Shown here in pieces: positions 15,501 to 28,228 of a stretch of 64,000 nt of DNA. Below the pieces are notes generated by a model. The model was not told the origin of the DNA. It searched no databases and worked only from the letters and a program-made list of their open reading frames with translations. Each line of letters starts with the position of its first letter. Position 1 is the first letter of the stretch. Source of the DNA: Apostichopus japonicus (lineage: Eukaryota; Echinodermata; Holothuroidea; Aspidochirotida; Stichopodidae); the NCBI RefSeq assembly GCF_037975245.1, contig NC_092582.1, forward strand, positions 15,579,077 through 15,643,076, in the 5' to 3' direction. The translations under genes were made by a program, and so were the position numbers.

Positions 15501-18500
15501 ACGACCACGACTTTGGTCACGTTGTTGTTTGGTCAGCGACGCCACCTGCTTCGTCAGTACGTCGATTTGTCGTTGAAGTTGAGCGATTCCGTCGCTCAGA
15601 GCTGGCGCTGTTGTGTTTTGCACCGCCGCCACTGTTGCAATCGGTTGCGGGATTACCACTTCCATAATTTTGTCCGCGAGAGCTGCCAATTCCTCGATGT
15701 TGGTGTTGTCACTGGTTGTGGCAAGGACAAGTTGCACATTTGTCGGCAGTCTCTGTACGAAAAGTTGCTTCAAAATGTTGCCATCGACGGTGTTGGAAGC
15801 AAGCAGCTGCTTCATTCTGCGGAGCAGTTGGGATGGCTTCTTGTCGCATAACTCTTCGGCCGTCAACAACTGATGGAGCCGCTTCTGCTCGGACGCAGTT
15901 GTGCGTTTGATGAGCTCCTTCTTGAGCGATTTGTATGGGTCGGCTGGTGGGGGTTTCAGGAGTATATCGCGCACCTCTTGCGCTACCTCGGGCTGCAACG
16001 AAGCGATGACATAAGCATATTTGGTTTTTTCGTCTTTGACCCCTCTCGTTGTAAATTGGGCTTCCACTTGGGCAAACCAAATATGGGGGTCGTTCGGCCA
16101 GTAGGGCGGTAGTTTCAGGCTGACTGCTGCCAGGGGGGTGGGTGTCTGGGCGGGTGTTTCGTCGTTCGTTGACATCGCTCGCAATGAGGCTACGCCCGCT
16201 ACCAAAAACAACCACTAGCGTTGGCAGGCAAACTAAAAACTAATCCCAAATCAAGCTAAACTATCGATATTATAGTATATTACATAGGCCAGTCAATTTA
16301 CTCGACGATTAGAGCTTTAACATGGAGGCAGTTGAACCCCTACACTATAGGTATATCATTGCACGGTACCATCACACTATGGGTATATTAAGTCATTACT
16401 ATCATAATACCCAAAAAAATATTTGTTCAAACCACTGCGTAGAATTCAGATTCCTGAGAATCCAGCTATATAATCATATTTCAGAATTCAGACTCAAGAG
16501 TCTCTAAAACAATGGTATACAGTGTTCCGAAACTAGCGCTGCCTGACTTGATCACGTCAGGGGTCACCACTTTAGCGAGATAGAAGGGGTATACGGATAA
16601 ACAAACGTGACCTTCACTCACCTCTTTATTGAGTTGGCTGCGCTGAGTATCATCACCTGTCGCACCATAGTCCGTTCCCGTATAATACAAGGGAGATAGC
16701 AATGAGTCCGGCCGCTGGACGAATTATAATACGTAAAATGATATGGATAAAATGGTAAAATAAACTACATCAGGTCCGATGAATTATGTTAACGAATTCC
16801 CCGCGCAGTGCACTGATAAATAATATAATGTTCACTCCATTCAAGAGATCGTTATTTCCGACGTAGAAATATGATGTTCCGAGGAAGAAAAATCCAATGT
16901 AAACAGATAAATTAATGAGCGAACAACTCGCGAGAAATTTAGGTCCGTTCACGACGATAGATCGTAGAGTTCCTCCGTTAACAAGAGGGCGCTCGAGTAT
17001 ATTACAAAAGAAATGAAAAGGTAGTAAATACAGAGTCGCTACATGTGGATCCATATTGTTGAGTACAAGCAAGAAATCTATTGTTGTCTGTGGAGGTCAA
17101 AGGTCAAAAGAGGTCATTGTGAATGCAGAATCCTTTTTGACATAGCAGGATATAGATGTATCAAAAGATTGAAGCACAATGGCCTTTACAACTTTCCCCC
17201 TACCCACACACCCTCCCCTACCCAACACACCCTCCCCCTACCCACACACCCTCCCCTACCCACACACCCTCCCCCTACCCCCACACTCTCCCCATGTGCA
17301 GCTGCTAGTTATTTCTAATACCTTCACAGAAAGTGAAATCATTTGAAATGTACTTTCATTTTAATACAAAGATATATTGTAAAGCCATATACCATGATGA
17401 AAGATACATTTCTTCCTTGTACTTCACCAGGTAGAGACACCAGAGGTTGGAAGTCCTCCATCAAAGTGTAAGAAGTATTGTCTACCCGAAGAGGAACTTA
17501 TTTTCAGCAAAGATACTAAGGTATGTTCCCTGCCTACCTATTTTCCAGTGACATTGGATTTTATGTTGGTGGTGTTCTAACACTGTCATAGGTGCCTTGC
17601 ATATTGGACAATATGCGCAAAGTGTACAACTAGAAATTGTTAGTGAAAGCTGACTAATAAAAGCCTTTTTCTTCTTGCTCTGATGAAACATTTCATTTGT
17701 ACAGTTGTATTAACATTGGAAGGTCGAAGGTGAATATTACAGATTAGCCCAGATCAAATAAACTAATCTTAGATCAAAACAGATCATTTCAAATCAAAGT
17801 AGATCATCTCCAATCAGTTTAGATCAAATACAGATCACATCAGGACATCGCTGATCAAATTTGGATCATCTCAGGTCCGGACATCTCTGATCATCTCAGA
17901 TAAAATCAGAGCATCTCATATCAGATCAGATCAGATCAGATCAGATCATATCAGATCAAATTGTATCATCTCAGGTCAGGTCATCTCTGATCATCTCAGA
18001 TCAGATCATCTCAGACAGATAATCTCAGATCAGATCATCTCAGATCTAATCAAATCAAATCAAATCATCTCAGATCATCTCAGATCATCTCAGATCAAAT
18101 CAGATCAAATCAGATCAGATCAGATCAGCTCAGCTTAGCATCCCTAACTGCAGAGGGTGAGAGATAAACCAAGGTTTTGTCCCGTTCATTCATTTTTTGG
18201 CCAGTAGAGGGCAGATAAAGATAAAGGGATTTTGTATTTATATTATTAAAGCAAACTGTGAAAGTTGCCTCAAAACCTTGTCCACTGGAACACTAACTTG
18301 ACAGAATTGCATACATAACTCATTTGAATTGAATGGAAATGAAACAATCAAATTATATGAAAATATGAAAAAGTGCCTCTTTTGTCAAATTATTCTAAGA
18401 AAAACTTACAATCAGTCAGTAAGAAATATTGTTTCTCTACTTTTTTTTGCACAATTTTCAGGTTGTTGCTGTTAACATGATTCCACCAGGTTTGCAGGGA

Positions 18501-21500
18501 ATGGTTGATTATGATTTCATCTGTGGCAAAGAGACTCCGTGTATCTCTGCTATAGTCAGGCCTTCCAGGTAAGGTGTATCCCTCTCTTTGTATCATGTGC
18601 CTGCATAAAGGTTGACTTAAGCCACAAAAGGGGGTGGGGGAAAGAAAAAAAAAATAATCAATTTTCTTATTACAGTTCAAAGACCCTGCTATCAGTCCAA
18701 GCTGTATACCTCTTAATCTTTTTAAAATAGCTCAAGATAAATGACCCATTGACACCTTAGGCTCATCAGTTGAAATGGCTGGACTACATATTCTAATACA
18801 CAAGTCAGTTTGACTAATGGGCAACTCAAAACTCGATAGAAAAAGAATAGACCTTAATGGACACGTGGTATTAAACATGTTCACAATGAATTTAAAATTT
18901 GAAAAGTGTTATATCATGTGTTATTTTGTGATGGAGTTTTAAACTTATCTGATCCTAACCAGAACAAAAAATACCTTAAGGTTGATGTAAGCTACAATAG
19001 AACATGTGTGGAACATGTTAACTGTACTCAGTTCCATCATAGTTTATACAAACTTTTGATTCTTAATTTTAGCAGGATAGAAAAGTCTTTTCAGAAATTG
19101 TTACAATGATTCTGATTGGTTGAGACTTGCCACAGGAAGAGACTCTGGCAAATGAGGAGTTCTGTTAGATTTTGCTTTAATGTAAGATTTTGGATGGTAT
19201 AAGTGTGTGATTTGTGCCACAAGGCGTTGACGTATATTTCCATTGATGGCTATAACAGAAAGTGATGTAATATTTTGCTGTTGGAATTTGCTGGCAACAA
19301 AGTTTGTTCAGCAGTCTGTAAAATATGAGGGATATTTCGAACACATTCTGTAAAACATATAGCTGTTTACCATGACTTAATGGTCTGTTAACCAATTATC
19401 TTGCATAATTAGAATTATCCCTGCAACAAAAAGTAAAGAAAACAGTTCAGTTTTTGAAATTCCATACTCTCTTGTTTTTTACTCTGTATTTCATGTTTCC
19501 TTGTTACTTTCCAGTAAGCAGAAGATTGAAGAATTTTCATGGGGTGAAGGGAAAGTATCAATTCCTGGTTAGTTTTTACCTTCTTTTAGTATCAAGGGAA
19601 GAAACCTTTGTGGGTAGCAGGTGGGATGAGGGGTGGGGATAGTGGGGTGGGTTGGGGTGTAAAGTATTGCTCCAACTATATGAAATTCTTGGCGTTTCCA
19701 TTGCAAGCATTAGCAGTTTAATTTGTTTTGATTTATGTGTTTTATTTCAAGGAGGTAGCAGATTTATTAGGATCATAGCTTTACCCTCTACATTCTTGAC
19801 TATCGATGAAGTACTGTAAGTGTTTTAACACCGAACATAATCTCATTTATTTACTCAGTAAGTGGGACAATAAACCTGTCAGTATTTAGATCCCAAACTC
19901 ATGGAGTGACTCACAAGTATGACGTTCAAATTTTGAGGAATTTACTTAATTTATTTATGTTCAAACTTCACTATTGGAAAGGTTTGTAATTAATTTGCAA
20001 ATTAAAATAGAATCGCCTGATATGATTCTAAATTTACACAACTCGATCCACTGGCCTAGAATTTCCCAATTTTTGTCACTTGTTAAATATGCCAGTGCTT
20101 GACAAAGTTCTACTGGCTAAAATCAAGTTCAACTGGTGTTTTTTTTTTCACATCAGTTACTGTTCAGGCTTATTGGAGCAGCCCAATAACATTTACTGAA
20201 AATAAACAGTAATACAGGGCTTATTGCTTAAGTACAGAAATCCAGCTGATTTTTTGACTGATGATCATTTACTATTTAATCACCTTTTTTTTGCCACTGT
20301 CAAAGAAAATGCAAGTGTCTTTTCTTTCTATTGGCAACTGGAGAAATCTACTGGCATTTAGTCAGTAAATAGCCTGAATTTCAAGGCCTGTTTCCTGATG
20401 GCTCAGATTATATTACACTGTAATTTCTTCAAGATGTCTTACTATGAGATTTTAATTGTACTTTTTGTTTAAAGATAAGAGCAACATGTACTACTGTACC
20501 TGGTCTTGAAGTTTTACCTGAGATGTCTAACCAAGGATGAAATCCGGCAAAATTTCTTTACAAGTCTTTGATATAAATAGCACAGTTTTCATATTTTCAG
20601 GTCACATTAATTTGATATTATTATCGTCATACCATTATTGACGATTTTCTCTTCCAGTTTTTACTGATATTCAAATGGCTCTGAAGTCTCATCCACAAAT
20701 CTCTGTAGTTTCAATTTGTGGTCCAGCTATGCCAGCTTACAAAGCAGCCAAAGATGCGATATTATATTCCCAGGTAAGAAAGTCATGAACTTCTACATTT
20801 TATCAAGAGTTGCTCAATGCTCAGTTGATCTTTTTTTTTTGGGGGGGGGGGGGTAGAGAGGATGGGATTTTTTAATAGTCTAGATCCATGATATTCTGAC
20901 AATGGTTTCGAGTCCTTATGGGGTGGCCACAAAATGTTGTGGGTCGCCAAAATAATTTGAAAGGAAGATAAACAGAAATTTGCAGATATTTATGGGGGAC
21001 ATGAGGGTTAAAAATATCAATATGAATATCAATTACTTTAATAGTTGCAAATATTTGCAATTTGTTCAAGTTAGCACCCCTTAATAACATAAAAAATTTC
21101 TCAAATTGAGAGAAGGGGGATCCTTCTCCTCTGTATGACCCTTGTCCAGGCCACAGTATTACCCACTGGAGGGTCGACAAGATTATGAAGGTGAAAATTG
21201 GGGGTCACCCAACAAACTTGGTTTGAATGCTAGAGGTGTGGGCAGTTCTTAAGCCTCTTCATGTCTTGGTGTAATGAGGTTTATGATCGTATGATGTCAA
21301 AGGTCATTTGAGGCAAAATCATGGACGATGCTATGCTCAGATAAAGAAATGTCTTTGGATAGTTTTGTACTGCTATTCTGACCATTTAACATGTTATGAA
21401 TTTTGTCTAGAGCATGTTATGTAATATGGACAGAGTTGATGGAGGGGATATTCTTGAATTGACACAAAACAAATATATATTGCACAGCTTAAATAGATAC

Positions 21501-24500
21501 ATTGACTATTTTCAATTAATCTATGGATTTTTTATTTTTCATAGATGAAGGCTATCATCATGATGGTCGGGGAGATTCCGGCCCAGATGATAAGAGAGCT
21601 AATACTCTTAGCTAAGGAGAGAAAGGTCATGCTGATAGGACCAACTGTGGTAAATAAGGGACTCTTACTATAATTATCATTCTAGTTTGTATTCTAGTTT
21701 CTGCTGTTCCATTTCTACCTGACGTAATAATGTCACATGCCAACAATGCAATAAGATGGACGTACACATCATTGAACATGAAAAATAATCGAAAAATATC
21801 CTGAAAAATCTGGAAGATGTTTTTCGGTTTCGTGATTTCGCAGATGTTATTAGGTCATTTTCTGTTTTTTGTTTGTTCAATGCAGAACCCCAGGGGTGTA
21901 ATGCTTCTTTAAGTATTAATTTGGGGGGGGCATGGGGGGTGGGGGGAAGGAGTTGTTTGGTAGTGAGAAGCACTACCATACAACTCGTCTCCACATAAAC
22001 ATAATGTGTATGTGTTGCTGTATTAGTATTACACTATTGCATGTAGATAATATGAATGGATTATACCACAATTCTTGTTTTAGATCATCTCTTGATTTTT
22101 TTTCTCAAAAAGCCTAAACACAGCTTACAGGTGAATATCTTGAAGCCCGGTAGCTTCATGTGTAATCTCAAGGGAGACATGGCTGGACCGATGTTGGACG
22201 CCATGGATCTTAAGCTCTACCGTAGAGGCAGTGTGGTCTTGCTCGCCAATTCTGGAGGACTGTCCAAGGAGCTCTGCGTGACGATTGCGAGAAATACAGA
22301 CGGCCTTTATCTCTGTCTCTCACTTGGATCCGGGAGGTGAGAGTTTGAAATTCAGAACGTTAGAGAAGAATTTGAAAAGGAGAGAAATAAAATAATGTGC
22401 TCATCTTGTAAATGCAACCCTACACTTAATACAGATAAAATCTAGCTGAAAGGTATATGTTATGTCCATCAGCATGTACAGTGGTGGATTCAGAATTTTC
22501 AAAAGGAAGGGGGTGAGGGGAGAGGGAGAGAGGTCCTTAGATCGTTGAATCTAACTCCCATGTATGGGGGGTCTGTACCTGGGCCCTTGCCCAGCAAAAA
22601 AAAAAATGAAAATTTTAGACTTAAAATGGTACATTCTGAGCCATATTAAAGCTATAAATCAATGTTATGATTTGGACTTCATACAGGTTGTGCTGTTAAA
22701 TGCTTTCATTTTTTTCTGTGGGTTAAAAAGAAAGGTGGAAGAGGGAGGGCAAGGGGTGTGGGGTAATGTAGGTTCTGAAATAAGCTGTGGGCCTTAGGGT
22801 ATCTTATAATATATCATTATCCTTATTGCTTTGTGATATGTATAGAGAGAAAGAGAAGCTTTGAAGGGTAATTGTGTTTAAGCATCTATTGATACTTAAT
22901 ACACAGTAAGTTGCAAGGTCTCTATGTAATAAAGGGTCAGCACAAGTTCTCTGCAGTGGTCAAGAAACTCCATGTTTTCACCGCTGAAAGGTTAATATAG
23001 CAGGTTTGTCATTGCAGGATGTGAGATTTTCCTCCTTCCAGTTTATATTCTAATGAATCTGCTGAGATGTCACATGTGAATTATAATCAACTATTTCAGT
23101 TCAAGTCCAATATATTCCTCCCTGATACATTTTTCATTTTCTCTCAGTGATTATTAACATGTCATTCCTTATCAAAGTGGCTGATACTTGGGTTATTAAT
23201 TTATAAGAGTATTTGCTAAGAATAAAAATATTTTTTTCCCCAAAAGTCTTGTAACTATGCATATTAATTTTGGCCTGAGAATGCATACTTTTTTATTGCT
23301 TTCTTGGCCTTTGGCTATTAATGATCATGTGTAGTATGATACACAGTAGATCGCTCACTGACCTCATGTGTAATATCTATTCCCTTTCGGACGGGACTTG
23401 TGATATCTCAGTTAACATTAATATGTACATTAAATCGTATGGTCTCCATATAAGTGGACTGTGGTTGAGAGTGGATCAAGTTGTATGGTTTCATGTCCAG
23501 GATCAAAACTTGGGTTACATTTCTCCATTTTTACTTTCTACTCTCCAGATTTCAAGGCTCAAAGGTTATGGATCATATCAAATATCTCCATGACAACCCA
23601 GCAGTCAGCATGTTTGTTCTACTAAGTGAGGTAAAGGAGAAATATTTTGAGATTGATCTGCGAGCAGCATGTCTCGTTCAAAACGAACCATTTGCCATAT
23701 TACGAACCATGCACTTCATAAGCAGATGCAACTATTGCCATAGCAACCATATGTTTTGTAAAGGGTTTTATTAGTACAATATCCATTGATACCATGCTGC
23801 AATAATTCTTGCTAAGTAGTAACCTTTCTTGCAAATGGCGTGCATTCGCAAAGGTCCACTGCCTGATGTTTTTTTTCCAAAATGTTGTTCTGTAAATTAT
23901 CGTGGTATGTTTGTTTTTCCATGTATCAGAAAATAATGTTTATTAAGGGTACTTTGCATCGATTGACAAAAAATTGTTAGAGTAAAATTCTCAAATTACT
24001 CCAGAAATAATGTAAACACTAGTTTCATTTCGGTCATAATTTCACCATGATCCTTACTCATGAATATTGAGTGCATCATTTCATCAGTAGGAAGAGGAGC
24101 CATGGGGATTCAATTGGAATATTCAGAGGGTATCAGTGCATCGATAAACAATAGTTTGCACACCACGTTTTTTAACAAATCATTTCAAATTCAATCGGAA
24201 TGAAAATGATTTCTGCGCTCCATTGGTTGAGTGAAGAATATACTGAGACATTTTTTTTTTTTTAATAATTCAAATATAAATTTGCCTGAATACCACAAAC
24301 AACAGCATGTTCAAAGACTTAAACCATTCAGTAAGAATAATTCAGTAAAATTTATTATTAAAAAAAAAAAAAATGTCTCATCTAAGTATATCCCTTTGTG
24401 AAATTTTCATAAATTTCACCAGTGATGTGCCTAAATTAGATTCATTTAAAGGCATCCATTAGAAAGGGTAGTTCAAAGGAAAGAAGAAGTTATACTGAGC

Positions 24501-27500
24501 ATAGGTTTTAAAATTTGCAAGGAAACTGTACATTATGTTTTCGAGATATCGATAGTTGAAAATGTCGCAATTTGTACCATAAGAGATCTTGAAGCAAACA
24601 GGTGTGATGTCATAGTTGCACACTGACAGCTACATGTTTTATTTTTTTCTTTATTTACTAACCTTATTGCTCTGAACTTTATTATGATAAGGCTCCAACT
24701 TTTCTCTAAGGGGTTTTGAAGCTAACAACCTCCAGTGACTGTAATGTACTCATTTGTTTAAAAATGCATCCCAACTTTTAAGAAGCAAATTGGATGTACA
24801 TTTTGCAAGGAAAACATAAATCAAAATTTTCAGTGTGCATCTAATGACATCACACCAGTTTGTTTCAAATTCAATTTATTTTCTTTCGGTGTATTGACAA
24901 TTTAACTGAACAAAACAGTAATGAATATACAAACTTATAAATATATACAAGGTTTACATCGTGAAAATTAAATTGAAAATAGACAACTTCACTTTATGGT
25001 ACCAAAAACATATCAACTTCATATGTTCCCATCTGGAAAAGCATTCATAGGAAGGGAATGCATATTTCTCCAGGATGCATTCTTAGTTTACATTCTTCTT
25101 TCATTAACCAAACCTACATTTTCCTCTTGGACTAACATTATAAAGGTTTTCTACTTTGTGTCAGATGTAAATTTCAAGCAAGCATATCAGATCGTCTTAT
25201 TTTCAGATATCGTTCTCACTAAATATTTCTGTGTCATTTTGTGGATCTTTCAAAGGTTGGAGGGTTAGATGAATATGAAGTCTGCGAGGCTTTGAAGGAA
25301 GGTAGCATTTCTAAACCGGTGATTGCTCATTGCATCGGAAAGAGTGTCTCACACTTCCAAGGAGAGGTAAGTATCAGTATTAGCAGCTAGCATATGAACT
25401 GTCTAATGAAATATACAACAATATTTCTCTCGTTGTAAAGAGAGAATTTTCTCGGTCTTGTTGGTTATGGCAACTACTGCCTGCCGAGACTCTTCCTTTA
25501 AAAGAATTGTTAGTAGCACACAATGCTGTCAAACTTTGATCATATTAAACTCGTAAACTGCAGTCTTGTAGTGAAGTTAGAAAGAGATGGGAATTTTATT
25601 ATCTACAACCTATGTCTGATTCTTCATTTCTTATTCTTGAGTCTGATTGGTGGATATGGTGTCATGTGATCATTCCTGAAAATGTTATTTTTTTGCATTC
25701 TACAACCCTTGCTATCCAAATATTTAAGTGCATTTGCCATTCTTAGCTTTTAACGGTTGATATGATTTCCTTTGATCATTCCTGAAAACCATAATATTTT
25801 GCAGAAAATTATTAAAATATTAGTCTTCATATATAACATTATTAGCCCGGCTAAGTCTCTGTTACAACTACTGCTGGGCCTCCACCAGAGAAACGATATG
25901 AAACATGTTGTCATATCTTTATTTGAAAGTATTTCTTAAACTCTCAAAATGTTCTTTCTGATGCACAGATAAATAATAACAGAACTTGGCAGCATAACTA
26001 ACATGATAGAAAGAAAAACACCTATAAAACAGTGTTGAAAATATTGTGTCATTTCTGAAAGAATTTCATGATTTTAACATTAATGGTCGTGGTGAAGGTT
26101 TCAAAATAAAATAAAATTCACTGCTCCATTAGTCAGAAGACAGGCAATGTATAAATTTTTTGTTTTCTTCTCTCCTGTCACACCTAGCCTGCTTTCTTTG
26201 GACACACTGGTGGAGGTATGGACATCAGGAGAGAGGCAGCTGAGATGAAAACCGAGGCCTTGAGAGAGGCGGGAGCAGTCATTGCAGACACATTTGATGA
26301 TATCGCGGATAAAATGAGGTAAGCTTTCTTATCGTATTTCAGATAGTTAGTACAATTTGAACATTAGTAGAGCTTGCATTGGTTTTGTAACTAGGAGGGG
26401 CAAGCAGGGATGGGGTGTGGGTTGGGGGGGTGTGGATGGGGGGGGATGGGGGTTAAGAGGGTGATTGCAGCATATCTCTCCACTGAAGCAACTCTTAAAG
26501 CAGTTGTTTGCAATTAGGAGCAAAACCTACCAGGTATTATACAAAATTAGGTTGCACTTGATCAGACTAAAACAAACAGCCCTACACATGATTTCACTAA
26601 TCTGAATATTACGTAGTACGTGTAAGTCAAATTTAAGCTTCGACCTTTCGAGATTGCTGCACTAAAAATTCAGTGAAAATGACACCATTCTATGCAATTT
26701 CCATATTAATACTCATTATATTTATTGAGTTATCTCTCGTTAAAAATGTTGAGGTGAATAAAATTCGCCAGATTTATTAACAAGTCCGTAGATTCTACAA
26801 ACTGCAATCAAAATTCGCAAGCCCCACCCAACAGATCATGCGCCAATCAAATCTTTTTTTTTTGTTTATGAACGTTAGGCCTAGGCTTACTTTCACTTTT
26901 GTGGCTAGCCTGTCTTTCTCTCGTTCTTACCGACGTAGCCTGCGATATTGTGTCATTTCATTCCATTGCAATGAATAAACAGGTGTTCTAAAATGTTTCC
27001 TCCGTGGAATTGCAAAAAGTGGATGATAGAAGTATAGGACGGGGTTAAAATCTTGGTCGGGCTGCATGTGTAGACTATTTTGTTTACATTTGTGTTTTAA
27101 ATGAACATGCTGACATGGGCGGTCGCAGGGATTTTACGGTAAATCGTTAGCGCCAAAAGACAAACAGAAAATAAATTTCTTTTGATTGTGACAGCTTATG
27201 TCCATTAAACCCACTTGGTCTGAGTGCATTTAGAATAAGAAACATTGAATCTACTTCGGAACTTGTTTTCTGATATTCATCAGCAAACACTTTAATATAT
27301 AAAGTGAATATATTAATCTACGACTATCTTCCAGCAGACACTTTCTCAATTTTGTAGGAATCACACATAAATAACAACAACATGAAAATTCCAGTAGGTA
27401 CTTCAGGCTCTTTATTCACATGATTTTCCCCTTCATTTTTGAAAAGAAAAAATTGTGCATTCAAGGTAAAGCACCATACTTTTGTGGGATTTTGAGTAAA

Positions 27501-28177
27501 AAAATGTCAAATATATAGTAAAAAATAAAATTCATAAAGAGGAGTCATAAAATATGTTAACAGGGAGAATAACTAATGTAAAAGGAAAAGAAAAAAGTTA
27601 AGATGATAGGATATCATATAAAATATCAAATAAAAATATCAAATATGTAAACCAAATCATCACAAAAATTGCCCTACTGTATCATTTAATTAATTTAATT
27701 CCCAATTCCCAATTCCAAAAATTAAAGAATACTTTTCTGAATTTTCAGCAAATAAAATAAACAATATTGATTGTTTTATTCGTAATTCTTCCATTTGTCG
27801 CCAATCCTGAATCCACTTAATCCAGACTTAATCCAAGTTACTTAATCTTAATCTTCACATCCTCCTTTGGTTTGACAACGGCTGATCTCCACCACTGCTG
27901 AAAGTCTAAATTAATTAATTTGAGAAGCCTGGCTGTTTCTGTTCTTCAAGTCAGCAAGCAAAGGCTTGAGGCTGAGATGGGAACAGCTGTTTTTCTACTG
28001 TCGAATAGTAAATAGTGCAATGTTTTGAAAATCTGCCAGCTGTTATCTGATCGGCAAGTCTTGCAAAAAAAAAAGGCGTGAATGGTTGATGGCCATCTTA
28101 GTGTGTTTGTAGAAACTTGATGAAATAATTTTTTTTTTATTGTTTGGATGCTATTGTTTCTTTTGTTCCCTATATAA

Positions 28178-28228
<51 letters not shown>

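Larger units (their letters stand above)
11599..17042 (-). mobile_element. Complete Ty3/Gypsy LTR retrotransposon, CsRn1-like, antisense in intron 10
   Basis: A 5444-bp element in intron 10 of paralogue 1, opposite to the host gene. It has two 472-bp LTRs, a primer site next to the right LTR, a purine tract next to the left LTR, a gag ORF with a CHCC knuckle and a pol ORF with protease, reverse transcriptase, RNase H and integrase in that order. ATGTG flanks both ends (11594-11598 and 17043-17047), a 5-bp target duplication (4 bp if the LTR is read as starting TG). The domain order is Ty3/Gypsy. The CHCC knuckle and tRNA-Trp primer site are features I recall for the CsRn1 clade. Both ORFs are intact by reading, so it may be recently active. 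Confidence 0.95.

Noticed and set aside
12172-16215. Many short frames on both strands within the Gypsy element
   Set aside because: They overlap gag and pol in other frames and show no independent domains.
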